From assembly GCA_009823395.1 (NCBI GenBank), contig CM020511.1, positions 19,698,001 through 19,762,000 of the forward strand: a stretch of DNA of 64,000 nt. Direction: 5' to 3'. The translations under genes were made by a program, and so were the position numbers. This stretch comes from Thamnaconus septentrionalis (taxonomy: Eukaryota > Chordata > Actinopteri > Tetraodontiformes > Monacanthidae). The notes under the pieces are model-generated. The model was not told the DNA's origin. It did not search any database and was given only the letters and a program-made list of their open reading frames with translations. This document shows, piece after piece, positions 12,693 to 24,869 of the stretch (position 1 is its first letter; every line of letters begins with the position of its first letter).

Positions 12693-14036
12693 TGTGGGTA
12701 ATAGAATGGGAGAAAAGAGGGGCTCGAGGAGAATGAGTGTGAGGGGAGGAAAGAAAAAGGCACCAAAGGGGGGAAGAGCAGGAAGCGGATGCAGGCGAAG
12801 GAAGGGAAAGGGATAGAGGCCAGCGGCCGGAGGAGGAGGACAAGAAAAAGGGAAAAAAAAGTTGGTGTTTGATAAAATGCCTTGAAAGTGTTGATTTCTG
12901 CATTTACATAGCAGCTGAATGTGAGGCAGGATGATTGCTTTGCTGCTTCACTGCAGCCTTGAGGGGGGATCTCCATCGCGTGAGACTTGAGAAACGCAGG
13001 CCGAAGACGACCGTAAGCGGGGGAAATCTGACAGCAGTGCGTTCTGCGGGAAAATGTTATCTGAGCCGTTGTTGCCGCGGCGGTTTTGGCTTTGGGAGGA
13101 GGAGGAGGAGGAGGAGAGGGTGGGAGGGGGCAAAGAGAACCCGGGTTTAGCGATAGGGGTCGGGCCTGATGAGCACGTGCCACAGAGCGTGAGCGCGAAG
13201 AAGCAGGCTGCAGGAGCCGACACCACCACCGCCGTCTTATCTCGGGGACGGATTTCTCCCCCCCCCCAACCCTCGCGCCCGCCCCCTTTATTTACATTTC
13301 GGAGTCCAATCCTTTTATCTGCGATCTAACCTGCAATGACGAGATAAAGCCTTGCTGACTTTTCCATAAATGCACTTATCAGAGGTGTACAAGCTCTCCA
13401 ATGCCAATGAGATGGGCAGGCTGATCACTTAGCATTCAGCGCGCACGCAAGCCTTCACCCCCCTCTGCCCACCACAGACACACAAACATGCACGCACGCC
13501 GGCGCGCGCACACTCGCACACACTCACACACACAAACATCTACAGTGCGCGCACAAAGCACCGAGGTGCACTCACAAACGCACTTTTCCACTTGTGCCGC
13601 TGTGTCTACAGGCTATTCACGGTAATAGCTTGGGCTTTCAGCCCTAAGTGTGTTCTCGCCCCCCCCCCCCCAAAAGCCCCCCACTCACCCCTCCCCTTCC
13701 AATCACACAATAGCGCCTGCTGAGCTTGCAAGTCAGAATATCAAACAGCAAATGAAATTCCTGAGAGCCGTCTGCACCGACACCAACTTGTAGCATGAAT
13801 TTTTCATCATTTGGTGTGGTAATATTACCTCATTAGAGTGCTCAGGCAGCCGTTCAATAAGTGTGGTCATTCTCTCTCTGCCAAGATGGGATCAGTGCTT
13901 TTTTTCTCTTATCAAAACGGCTCAATTCATAAACTCCTTGCACGCGCGCACGCACCGTTATTAGATTTGTGCAACATATGAGTTGCATACGTGATATGAA
14001 GGAGGAATTATAAATACAATACCCCCCCCACCCACC

Positions 14037-14039
<3 letters not shown>

Positions 14040-14070
<31 letters not shown>
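14040..14070. repeat. (CA)n microsatellite
   Basis: About 15 CA units follow a C-rich stretch. Confidence 0.9.
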
Positions 14071-14071
<1 letters not shown>

Positions 14072-14184
14072 CAATCTCATCATTCTCCAGCTCGCACTAT
14101 TTAAAAAAATCAAAATATCTCTAAGTTATTTTCCTGTCTGTGCATCTACTGTATGTGTGTCACCGCATCTGTGTGCGTGTTTGT

Positions 14185-14188
<4 letters not shown>

Positions 14189-14216
<28 letters not shown>

Positions 14217-14217
14217 C
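14189..14217. repeat. (GT)n microsatellite
   Basis: About 14 GT units are present. Confidence 0.9.
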
Positions 14218-16033
14218 GGAGTCCTTATGCTCACCTGCAGTCAACAGCTGCTTGCTCTTTTAGTGGGCCGAGACAGTTTTTCCTGGCGGATTCTGGAGGA
14301 GCAAAACAACACTTTCAGCAAGCTGCAATTTACCTGCGGGAAGACAACATCAGAGTGTCAGGCAGTAGGGACAACATGTGTTAAGCCGAGGCCAGTTGGT
14401 TAGGGGCAAAGACACAGATGCAGAAATACAAAAATGAGGCCCAGAAATTAATTAACTTACCTTAACAAAAAAATAAGCAAAAACCCCACAAAGCGTTGAA
14501 ATGTTCCTACAAAATAAAATGAATAAACGAGTTGCTGCCCATCGTTACACTGGAGGGCTGTAAGGTTCAAACATTTGTTTAGCATCAGTCCAGAAGAAAT
14601 TCTCCCAACTATGATTCTCCAAATCTACCTGCCAAAAAACGTCTATGATGTTTCCGCATGCAACTATTGTGATATCACGAGTGGATAGTACTGCACTTCA
14701 CTTAAAAAACAGCAAAAAAAATAAATAAATAAAAAAACAGTCACCACTGAGAGAGAGGGAGACACCAATTCAAAGTGAGGCCAGAGTGCAAAACAAGGTT
14801 CAATGACGATGCAGCATCGTCTTCTCGAGGTAGCGCTGCAGTCAAATGTCAATGTTGTCTGTCTGCCGTTCTCTCGACAAGCAGTCGTGTCTGTGTGTTG
14901 GCTCACTGGGCTGCAGTGACGTGCAGGCATGAGGCAGTAACTCAGTGGATTTGCTTTATGGCGGACAAGGACACTGTGCCAACATAAAAGAGCGCGACAC
15001 TGAGTGATTTCCTGCGCCAGTAATGCAGAATGACAACACAATCATAATGCTCTGCTAATGTCTTTAACGTCTGCGTGGTGAGCGCGCATTCATCACTGAC
15101 CGTCATGGTCATGGATTAGTGCAAGGAAATAGATGTGGCCCCAGATCGCACATACTTCTCTCAGCTGGTGCACTCTAATGCGGCGCACTTGTTTCGCGAC
15201 GCATTAATTCGAACCTGAGCGGTGTCGCCGCTAGTCGGGTGTCGGAAGTTTTTTATTGACTGCCGCTGCTTCTTTGCCTTTTTCTGCCTTTTAATTACAA
15301 TCAGGTGGTGAAGGGGACGTGGATATTTTAACGCATGACTCAAAGTTGCTGTCATAGCCAGGATTAACTACAAATACATACCCATGCTGATGCTACTGTA
15401 GCTGGCGTGCCAAAGCCATTATCTGAGCCCCACTGTGTCACCAATATAGCATTTGTTGGGGGCGTTAAGTGCCCGTTGTTGCGCGCACGCATTTTCACAT
15501 TCCTCAGTGTGACTGCATTGTGCACGCTTGAATGCACTGAAAATATCATTTATTTAGCACAGACATATGCAGTCGAGACGCGCGTCATATGTCGAATGTC
15601 GCTTGCTTTAAAACAGACGGTAGGATTGAAAACACTGAAGCGCTTGAAAAAAAAGAAACTCTGAGATGAGTATTCTAAAATATAAAATTTGTGTTTGATT
15701 TATGGCGCTGTCAAATGCAACGTTAGCGGGGAGTATGCTACACTTTTATTAAAGATATTTACGGCAGCGATTATCATTGCAATATAACATTTTTAATCCT
15801 ACAAATTTGACTTTTTTTTTTAGTAAATTTGGCCAATGATGCAATAGTTAGCCAAAACCTAGCAATGCTGCTTTGCAAAGTCATATTGCAAGCAGTGTGT
15901 CAACAAAACTAATCTGCAACAGCTGAGTAAAGACTCACCGTGTAGACTTGAAATCCAAACGTGTCATAGTTGATGTCTTCTGTCAACGGAACTTTGGTTT
16001 GTTCGCAAAAAAACAAACAATATAATGGTAGAA

Positions 16034-16091
16034 GGATTGAGTTAGGGCAACAGGACTTGTTCCTTTGAGTCCAGTTGCCCTAACTCAACCC
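16034..16091. repeat. 24-bp inverted repeat (hairpin)
   Basis: The arm 16,034-16,057 pairs with 16,068-16,091 at 22 of 24 positions around a 10-base loop. The core of the left arm is TTGAGTTAGGGCAAC, and that of the right arm is GTTGCCCTAACTCAA. The right flank (GAGTCCAGTTGCCCTAAC, then TGACTGAGAACCTTCACAG) reminds me of terminal sequences of Penelope-like retroelements scattered in fish genomes, which often form hairpins. That assignment is from memory and weak. The inverted repeat itself is directly visible. Confidence 0.8.
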
Positions 16092-16159
16092 TGAGTGACT
16101 GAGAACCTTCACAGACAAACAATGAATATTAATCCTCGTACTGACCCTGGCCTTATTTT

Positions 16160-16900
16160 TACATGATGCACTGTAGAAGAAGCAGCCAGGTGGGAAGGCC
16201 GAGACCAACTAGCAACAACGGAGGGAACAATCACGGCGGGAAAAGACCAAGCCCCCAGAGTCCAAGATGGCGTCCATTTATTTCAATGAAATTGCTCACC
16301 CAGCACATGGCTCCAAAAAAGTTTTTTGACTTCCACATTGATGGGATAATAGAGCATGCGCAGTTGTGTCAATGTGGAGACCGTCACTGACAGACATTCA
16401 AAGTGGAAATTAATGTATTTTTTACGGAACAACTGACGATGTTGTTTCGAAATTTTATAAATAATAATAATAATAATAATAATAATATTACTATGCCCAC
16501 GCTCCCGGGACATAGCTCGCACATGCTTTGGACGCGCGCACGAAGCCGTGACGTCACTCTCAGAATGTACACTTTTGTGGGGATTTTCTAGCCTTTAGAA
16601 ACTATTCAGAGAGGCAAAAAGTCTATGAATAGAAATATACAATAAAAAGGTTATATTATAAAGCATGAGTTTGGTAGGAGGTGTCCTGTCAGCCATTTTA
16701 CAGACGTTTATTTTTATATTGCGGTCAATGGGGAAAATGCCTCTCGGTCCCATGGAAGTTTTTTTGTTGCAGTACCGTGAGTGACCACTGGGGAAAATCG
16801 GCCCGCCGCCATATTGCCAGTCCGGTATCCAGTTCTTATAATACATCCATGGAAAAGACCGGCAGGAAAGACAAAACAGGAAAGAGCGAGTCACCTGACA
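16160..16900. repeat. probable decayed interspersed repeat cluster
   Basis: The segment has the texture of old transposon sequence. Phrases such as CCAGTCCGGTATCCAGTTC and GTCCAAGATGGCGTCC recur in fish interspersed repeats as I remember them. An (ATA)n array lies at 16,459-16,489. No transposase frame is intact. The class is not assigned, and the limits are approximate. Confidence 0.35.
16459..16489. repeat. (ATA)n microsatellite
   Basis: About ten AAT/ATA trinucleotide units are present. Confidence 0.9.
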
Positions 16901-19900
16901 CAAGAGGCGAGTGGAATTTCAAAATAAAACAGGAAGCCACCAGAAAGACTAGAAAGAAAAGACTAGAAAAAAGCTCCACCTCAGTCCCCTGTGAGGAGAC
17001 GGGATCAGGTTTGGGCCTCTTCCTCTGAAAGTCAGGGACCGAGCTGTGTAAGAATGAGCGGCATCTAATGGTCAGAAAACACTTTACGAACAACATCTCA
17101 TGATGTTCCATGTGATGTCACGTCTGTCTGTGACTTGAGGGTAAAACCACCAGATTCTGGGTAACTGGAGAGACACAGTGGCACAACGTGGCTGCTTCTA
17201 CTAAATAAATTGCTTAATAATACAAAATAATACATAAAAATAATACACATAAATACTTACTGCATATGTATAATACAATATAAACATACTGTATACAAAA
17301 AATGTTATTGTTAGTGACTTTATCTAACTCTATCATACATATGCATGTTCAGTTTAATCTATTTACATATTACGCACATTTATTTGGACTGAAAAATTTA
17401 ATAGAATACACTATAAAACAATTTAGAGCAGTCATTGCCCCAGTTGGTCTAAACACACAGAGTTTCCAGTGACAGTTTCATCATCATCTAAGCTTTCTAA
17501 AAACCCAATACCAGCTAATGGTTCATACTACATTGCCACGCTGACCAGTCGCCCGTTTATATCAGTCATGTCTGTTTTTCCGGGGCAAACAAGTGAGGAT
17601 TTAGCAAAGAAGTCGGGCCCAATCTGTTCCTGCGATATAACTATATATGTTTCAACAGGTCATAATCCACATTACACGGATTTAACATGAGATACACAGG
17701 GATTTGAGAAGATCAGCGTCAGGCTCAGGGACAGGGGGAAGAAGGAAAAATCTCTCTTTCCCCTCTTTTTGTCATCCCTTTATCTATCGGGGCAGGGGGG
17801 GGGCGGTTGTGTGGCCCCCGCCCCCTCCCCACTGCCCCCACCACGATAATCTTTCTGCATGTTCAAGTCAAATATATATTCTGCTTAACAAGCGCCACAT
17901 TTTCCTGCTTTTTTATAAGCCCACAAATCCTTTATCTCTGTTATTGCCATGTGCGCGCCCGCTCCTCACCCAGCCTCCCCTCGGGGGCCTCGCACCGTGT
18001 TTGTTGCCGTAATCATCTTATTTGCAGGTTATGGTCTGCTCGCTCTCGCGACGATCCCAGTCGTCGCGAGCACAAGTCGTCGCGAGCACAAGTCGTCGCA
18101 ATGGGCCATGACGTCGCTGATCGAATCGGGGACGCCTCCTTGACGAAGCGCTCTGTCGCGGCAGACAGCAGCCGCGAGCTGGCGCTGCCGTTTCTTTACA
18201 TCCAAGCGAAACAATTTGTGTGGGGGAAAAAAAATGTCAAATCTTTGAGCATATAGACATCCGGCGAGGCACCCCCCCTCTTTTACTTGTCTGTACCAAA
18301 TCCTTGATTTCAATAGCCGAGCGCTTTGTCTTCGCGTGGAAGCCTTCCACTGAGTTTCATCTGGGATTTGACGTCGAGAGCCGGAGAGGAAATTGAGGAA
18401 GCTGGAAAGCTCGGAGAGAATAACAGCGCGACTGTATAAGTCTGTTTTTTTTTCCCCGCTGCAAATCTGCCGGTGATTAATATCTAACGGAGGATAATAT
18501 TTGACTCAGTCGCATGCTTCACGCCTATTAGGACTGATAATTCCTTTTCCTGCCGCGACGCGTGAAGCGTCACCATCTCCGCGACAGAAAATCTACAGTA
18601 AGTCGCTGGGAAAAATGGAAAGATTTGTTTGAGAGGATGAAAAAGGAAAAAAAAAAGAAAAAACGGAGCTGTGCTCAGCCACCATGGCTGCCCGTGTCTT
18701 GGCCTCGGCCGCCCTGCCACTGCCCTGGCCCTGTTTCCCTTCTCCCCTCTCCCTGCTCCAATATGATAAGATTTACTGGCATGTCCGAATGGGTAATCTT
18801 GTTTATTCACTGTAGCTGTTTGGCTCTCCGACGCAACCAGGAGAATTAAAGCGGCTGAATCTCAGCAGGAGGTCGAGTGGAGAGGAGAAAAAAAAAGAAA
18901 GGGAAATGCAGTTTTCGATCCGCGCAGCGCCTCAGTTTTTGGTGTTCATTAGTCCCTGTAACAGCCCGTGTTATTCTGCCCGCATGTTACACTCCCCCCC
19001 GCCCCCCTCCCCGCCCCACCCACGTCTGTTTGTTGATCTTCTCATTACATTTATCCTTCTCCTCTGTCTTGGATCCACCCCACTGGGCGAGACGGCGGAG
19101 GATGTACAATACCGCAGGATCAATAAACCAGAGGAAACATCTAAACAAGAAGAAAACCTCGGCGCTGCTACCGAACCGATCCGAGGAGTTTGGCTCTGTG
19201 GTTCTGGCCGCTTGGAGGCAGCCAGCAGGTTAAAACCGAGGCTGCGGCCCGTCCGATGAGAATCGCTCTCAGTCCTGCATGAGATCTTCATTTATAAGAG
19301 GCTTGCGCTGCTTTTGCACCAACCCCCCCCCCCCCCCCCCTCCCGATCAATCTTTTACTCCTATTCAGATAAGCTCCCGGCCTTTACTACTTGATCTCAT
19401 GAGAGAAAATCTGCGGACACTGAAAGCTGACCCACCCCCGCCCACACAAATCCTCTTTGCCCATCTTTCTTTTTTTAGAGGCATACGCCGCTGCAATCTG
19501 TGTCACTTTCACCGACGGTGTCCTGCTCTCACCTCCACCCCTCCACCTCTCCACCCCACCCGGAGTCCGCAGAGGTAAAACATCGACCCACATCTTGGGG
19601 TTCACAGCTGGCCGGAATGTTGCGAAATAGGTTGGTCGGCCTTAATCTCCGCTACAATTTCACCGTCCCGCTACCATGAGAGCAGCGTGAAAACAGTCGC
19701 GGCTTTGAGCAGATGTAATCTTGAGATTCAGTTAGCCGCAATATGCGGCGGGCGCGACCCCGACACGGCGACGTGCACGACGCGAACCTGGGAAAAGCAG
19801 GACGTGCGTCCGTCCTCTGAAGTGAGGGGGCGGAAGTGATGGTGGGGGGGGGGGATGTGGGGCAGGGTGGGGGTGCTCCCTCATCCACAAGGCTTCAGAG

Positions 19901-19988
19901 GCGTCCTGGGTGACAGCAAGCCTTTATTTTCTCCCGCTCTCACTTTCACTTTACTAATAGATAAGACATCAAGACACCTGCAGGGGAT

Positions 19989-19989
<1 letters not shown>
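16901..19989. other. intergenic, no gene seen
   Basis: 17,160-17,460 is AT-rich with repeated AATAATACA-type words. 17,700-18,420 is more GC-rich and contains a small tandem repeat with a palindrome (entered separately). A pure C run of 18 lies at 19,323-19,340. Open frames up to 149 codons show no recognisable domain. Confidence 0.5.
18045..18100 (+). repeat. 16-bp tandem repeat with palindromic arm
   Basis: The unit TCGTCGCGAGCACAAG occurs exactly twice (18,061-18,076 and 18,077-18,092) and half again to 18,100. Just upstream, CTCGCGACGA at 18,045-18,054 is the exact reverse complement of the first ten bases of the unit, with a six-base spacer. It can therefore fold into a CpG-rich hairpin. 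No protein or RNA role is evident. Confidence 0.85.
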
Positions 19990-20075
<86 letters not shown>

Positions 20076-20187
20076 GGGTTTAATGGCTGGAGATCAAGGA
20101 GTGGATGCAGGTTGTGCAGGATTGCATCAGCCGCCACACCGACCGTGCTCCCCTGGATTTCGCTCATGTGTGTGTGTGTAGTGGGTT

Positions 20188-20222
<35 letters not shown>
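19990..20222. repeat. cluster of three (GT)n arrays
   Basis: GT arrays lie at about 19,990-20,038, 20,041-20,073 and 20,171-20,222. The first two are split only by a CA step. Between the second and third are roughly 95 bases of unique sequence. G-rich sequence (GGTGG and GGGTGG words) follows to about 20,310. Confidence 0.9.
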
Positions 20223-20224
<2 letters not shown>

Positions 20225-21600
20225 TGGGGGGTCACTGAGAGGAACCAGGTGGCGGGAGGGTGGAGGTGAGTGAGGGTGGTGTTCTGTGGGTGGGTGGTGA
20301 GGGTGGGGTGAGGTTGGCCATTGTAATTAATGCTGCAGATGCCGCTGTCGGCGGCGCATCTGGGCAGTGCTCTCATTTTCAGAAATCTCCTCTAAATTCT
20401 CTGCAAATCCCCACAGGTCTCCGGAATCCCTCTAAATCTTCCCGCAACTCCTTCCTATTTTCTGACCGTCACCTCCTCCTCCTGCTCCTCCTCCTCACTC
20501 CTCCTCCAACAGTAACCCATACCACATTATTTCCCTGTCACTGAGTTCTGCTGCCTCAACTGAAAATTCAATCCTACAGCTCCCGCTTAACCCCCACCCC
20601 CCACCCACCCCACACACACACACACACACACACACTGCCCCCCTTTTTGGCACCCAGCTCCTCCTCCTCCAACGCCACACCTTTTTTCTTCTCCACATCA
20701 GCAGACCAATGGCGTGTGTTTGTGCAGTCACAGTGGTGGGAGGCCCAGTTTCCTCTAATTACAGTATGCTCAGGATTAGTGGGAATGCGCTCTAATATAT
20801 TCAGCCTGGTCTAATGCTGATATCCCCTGACGATGCCTCACAGGGGCACTGCAGCCAGGTTGGGATCCTGCTGCAGACGCCGCCGCCGCCGAGCGCCAGG
20901 TGGAATCAGAACTCGCCAAAATCTGACGGCGACGGGCGACGGGCTGAGGGGTTGGTGGGAGGAAGAGGGTGTTGTTCGGAATGGCAGAAAGACACACAGA
21001 GCTGGCCTGGGCTGGAGTGAAGACGTTAGCACCTTTTAAATAAAACATAGGGTAATTTAAAAGGGCTGCGGAAAAATAATGGGAGTCGCGCGCACTATCA
21101 TCTGCTCCGCTCTACTCGGCTGTCATTTTGCAAAACTGCAACATGGGGTACTTTCTTGAGGGAAAAATGCTGATATATTTTGATTTGTATTCATTGACAC
21201 ATCAAGGGCACATTAAAATAGAAGAATCCAACAGTGTTCTGACTCCCCCCCCCCAACGCCGCCGCCACCACCAACAACTCCCTCGGCTCTCGAGCGCGGT
21301 GCCAATGAGGTAGAAAAAAAAAAAAAGCAGGGCGGGGAAAAAAAGAGAAGCATCTTTGCATAAAATAGCAAGCGAGCGAAATCTAAAACAGTTGGCGAGG
21401 AACTCTAAATAATCACAGTGCTTTTGGAGATGAATGCATTAGCATAACTTAGTCCCCACCAAGTAATCACTCGTCTCAGGGTGACAAGATCCCCTCCAGG
21501 CTCATCTTCGCTCCTGCTGCCGCCGTCCCCCTCCTGAGTTCAGCCTCAACGGAATGACTGACCCCCTGAGACTGCTGGGGTAGATAGGACTCATTGCAGA

Positions 21601-21656
21601 GAAGAAGAGGAGGAGGAGAAGGAAGAAGAAGAAGAAGAAGAAGAAGAAGAAGAAGC
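21601..21656 (+). repeat. (GAA)n/(GGA)n purine microsatellite
   Basis: A 56-base pure purine run contains about 11 consecutive GAA units after mixed AGG units. Minus-strand translation gives poly-Leu. Confidence 0.9.
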
Positions 21657-24538
21657 AACAGCTGCAACCAGAGACCCCCGCTGGCTTGTATCAAGCGATA
21701 AGATCCTGCAGCAGGGAGGAAGGAGCCTGTTAGGAAAGTGTTTGTTTGGTGGCTTTTATCCTCCCATCGCTGCGGGAGCGACTGTGTGCACTGATGAAGC
21801 TGCGACCACGTCGCAAACCATCCCGACCGATCCGCAGGTAAAGGGGGATAAACGAGATAAACGAAAAAAGTCTTCTGCTCGTTGTTTTTGTCTTCGGTTG
21901 AACCAATTTCTTTTTCCAGCTATGAAAACATGACGATGAGGATGATGATGATGATGCATGAAGAAAATTGATCCCATCCATTATATACTTTGCAGATAAA
22001 TGTCATCTTGCAATAACACAAAGATGTTTCCGCGTGAGAGAAAAATGGTCTGTGGGTTACAGGTTGGCACCGGACCAAAAGCGATCGCTAATGATGCTGT
22101 GCTTATGTATGTGCTTATTTTTTGTATTTACACTGTATGTTGTGTAGTAACATACATATTGTAAAGAAAACAAGAGGGCACTGACCTTAGCTTAGTTCGA
22201 GAGCTTTGTACTTACAAATGAATCCACACGGCAGTCATCTCAGAGCAGAAAAGGTCACTTTAAAATCCAGAACAGATCTATTCTCAAATTCAAATGTTTG
22301 GGATGTCACAATTAGCACAGTGTCTCATTTTACATATTCAACATATTTAAATTGTTGAAAACAAAGCCATTCTCCAGCTTCACAAAAAGGTGCATTTACA
22401 TACACAGGTAGTGGCCTATCAGAAAAAGCAGGTACTTCAATGCTGATTTGAGTGTCTTTTTCAATGATTTGTACAGTAAGACAAATAAACAACTCCAACA
22501 AGCCATGCATGTGTTTCACTGTTTTTCTTTTTTCAAATCCTCAACATGACAACCACAAGCCACAAACACAAACAAATAGGCGTAATTGCTGTTCAACCAT
22601 TAGCGTAAAGAAAATAAATTACAATTAGACAGATGGTGCTTATTGTGAGCCCTTAAACACAAAACAGCAGAAAAACAGCATCTCACCGCTGGAGATAACG
22701 AAAGGCAACGGACCTGATGTGCAGTTTGCATTCTGTACACTCCTCCAGGTTTGATAGGGGATTTTTTTTTTTCTTTAGAGGATCGTGTTTGCAATCAGTT
22801 ACAATAAAATGTGCCTGTTATTTTTGGTCAGAAGGAGTTAGCCAGCAGCTTCTACAGAATCTTGAACAGTCAATGCTGCGGCCCGGGAGGCATCGTTTGT
22901 CTCAGCCAGGGATATGAGCTGACGGGAAGGATAAGAAAGCGTTGGCTTTGCAGTGTTACAAGGTGCTATCAGTGAATTAATAAATGCAACATTAACTGCC
23001 TTTTATAAAATCAATCTTTCAAATTTTTTGACTTCAATGTTCACCCACCTATCCTTAACAAGTCACAAGGAAGAGGGAGAGTAGCAAAAACAAAGCGCCA
23101 GGTCGAGTCGTTTGAAGTCTCATTTAATGCAAAATCCACTGTACCATTGTGTCTCCGGTATGTCTCTGGCTTGTCTGAACTCCCCATAAAAAAAGAAGGT
23201 GCCAAAACTCACACTTCCTCAAAAGTAGATCGCTGCGATGCCACGAAGGGCACTGCCACCTCTCCCACATACGTAACGCCAACCCAAACCAGATGTTGGC
23301 TCTGCCCTCTGAGATTGACACGGCTCTAATGAATAGCAAGTGAGACCACTCAACTGAAGTTCAGGATGAGAAATACAGAGCAAGAAAATGTGTGTATAAC
23401 ATGGGACCTTGAGATAAACAAATCCTCTCTAAAAGTAGACGCATATGGTGGGTGTCTCGTTAAAATGAAAGTTTTAACGCTACTTTTTCCTTGGTTGCTC
23501 TCAAGCACTCTTAAGCTGCCCTGGTTTGTTGAAACCTCCAAAGCTTATTACCCCACAGTCTGGCATATTTACCTGGCAGGATAACTAAAATTCCAATTGA
23601 CTCTGACAAACTGCTTTAACAAAATAAAGGCACTCCTGGCTCACACTTTTGCCATGCACTTCATTTAATCATTTGAGAAGGCCTTGGTTTCGTACAAAAA
23701 AAGATCTTGGAGAAGCAAAGTGCGCTCTGCAGTCAACTTTCGTTTTTTTTGGCCAAAGGACATGAAGGTGAATATGCACAAAGGCTTGATGTGATGGCGG
23801 TGTGCACGGCTAGTGGCCCTGCTAGGAGTTGCTACCTTTTGTGTTTTGTTCTACCTTCAAGTCCAGTAAGCTAGGTCATCCAGCCAGGGTTACCTGACAA
23901 AACATACAGCCTGATAGGAAGACTCGACATTAGGATGGAATAGTTGTATGCAATCCCACGGACTCCTCGTGGTATTCTGGATAAGCTGGTTCACAGTGGT
24001 ACCGGTACCGTCGGCGCAGGTGGAGACTAGCAGCAGCAATGCTGAGCTAGAGGGTTTAAGGTAGTACTACCAAACCTGCGCTCCAAGACTGGTGAACTGA
24101 GACAAAGGATTACTAGGAGCAGAATGAGCAACTGGCTCTCAATTTTACCTGAAACCTGGCTGAATGCTGATCCTCCCCTGGGTAACTTCCAATGCTCTTC
24201 CTCAGCCATCATTGGGCAGTTCTGCTCTATGGACTTTAGAACTTAGAGCATTGAAACGCAGACCTTTTTCGATTCTCGAGGTAAGCGACATCAGTTCCCC
24301 TCATCAAGGTCAATCCCGCCACAAGCTAATGCTACCTTAGTACTGCCTAAACTATCCAAACTGCAAACACACTGCAAACCTCTCATCCAGATGGTGGGTT
24401 TTGTCATGTCATGGGCCAACATCGTCATTAAGGTCGTCAACGCCCACAGAGAAGAGGTGGGAAGGCTGCTGATCTGCTTCTGAGCTCAGAAAAAAGAAAA
24501 CAAAAGGACAGATTCTGCAATTCAGACCCCCAACTTCA

Positions 24539-24869
24539 CTACTCATGACTTGACCTGGTGCATCCATTAAATTGTTGGCCAGGAAAGGCTTTCAGAAATT
24601 CCATTTTTATAATTTGCCTGAAAATAGTACGACTCCCACGGTATTTGTCGATCAACTTCTGCAAGTGTGCCAAAGAATCCATTACAACATAGTGGATAAC
24701 GACACGGCCCTCTGGCTGCACCCTTGAGAACAGATACAGGCGCTTCAACAGCACGAAGAATCATCAGATTCCAGCTCCCATCTCTCCAGGAGATCTTGTC
24801 ATCCCACTGCGGCACCAAAGCCACAAATATCTGTAAGCACCCACCTCCCCCTGGACACGGGATCTTCAC
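24539..24869 (-). other. overlapping minus-strand ORFs, unidentified
   Basis: Two minus-strand frames, 24,567-24,869 (100 codons) and 24,539-24,754 (71 codons), overlap in different phases. Both have ordinary amino-acid composition. The longer one contains KIPCPGGGGCLQIFVALVP and WRDGSWNLMILR. The shorter one contains LYLFSRVQPEGRVVIHYVV. I recognise no family. A further minus-strand frame at 25,242-25,433 looks similar in texture. They could be relics of a decayed element or exons of an unknown gene, or chance. I consider chance or relic most likely, because no coherent splice pattern joins them. Confidence 0.15.

Larger units (their letters stand above)
12025..16030. other. intergenic, low-complexity rich
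   Basis: No gene is supported. The block contains a long purine tract (12,624-12,692, entered separately), a GGA array at 13,097-13,117, and C-runs at 12,317-12,327, 13,259-13,268 and 13,661-13,671. CA/GT arrays lie at 14,040-14,070 and 14,189-14,217. A 258-codon minus-strand open frame at 12,407-13,183 is the reverse complement of the purine tract (Ser/Phe/Pro-rich) and is not a credible gene. Confidence 0.5.

Noticed and set aside
12407..13183. 258-codon minus-strand open frame
   Set aside because: It is the complement of the long purine tract (poly-Ser/Phe stretches), with no recognisable family.
18061..18100. Short direct repeats considered as a CRISPR-like array
   Set aside because: The units are contiguous with no spacers, and the genome is vertebrate.
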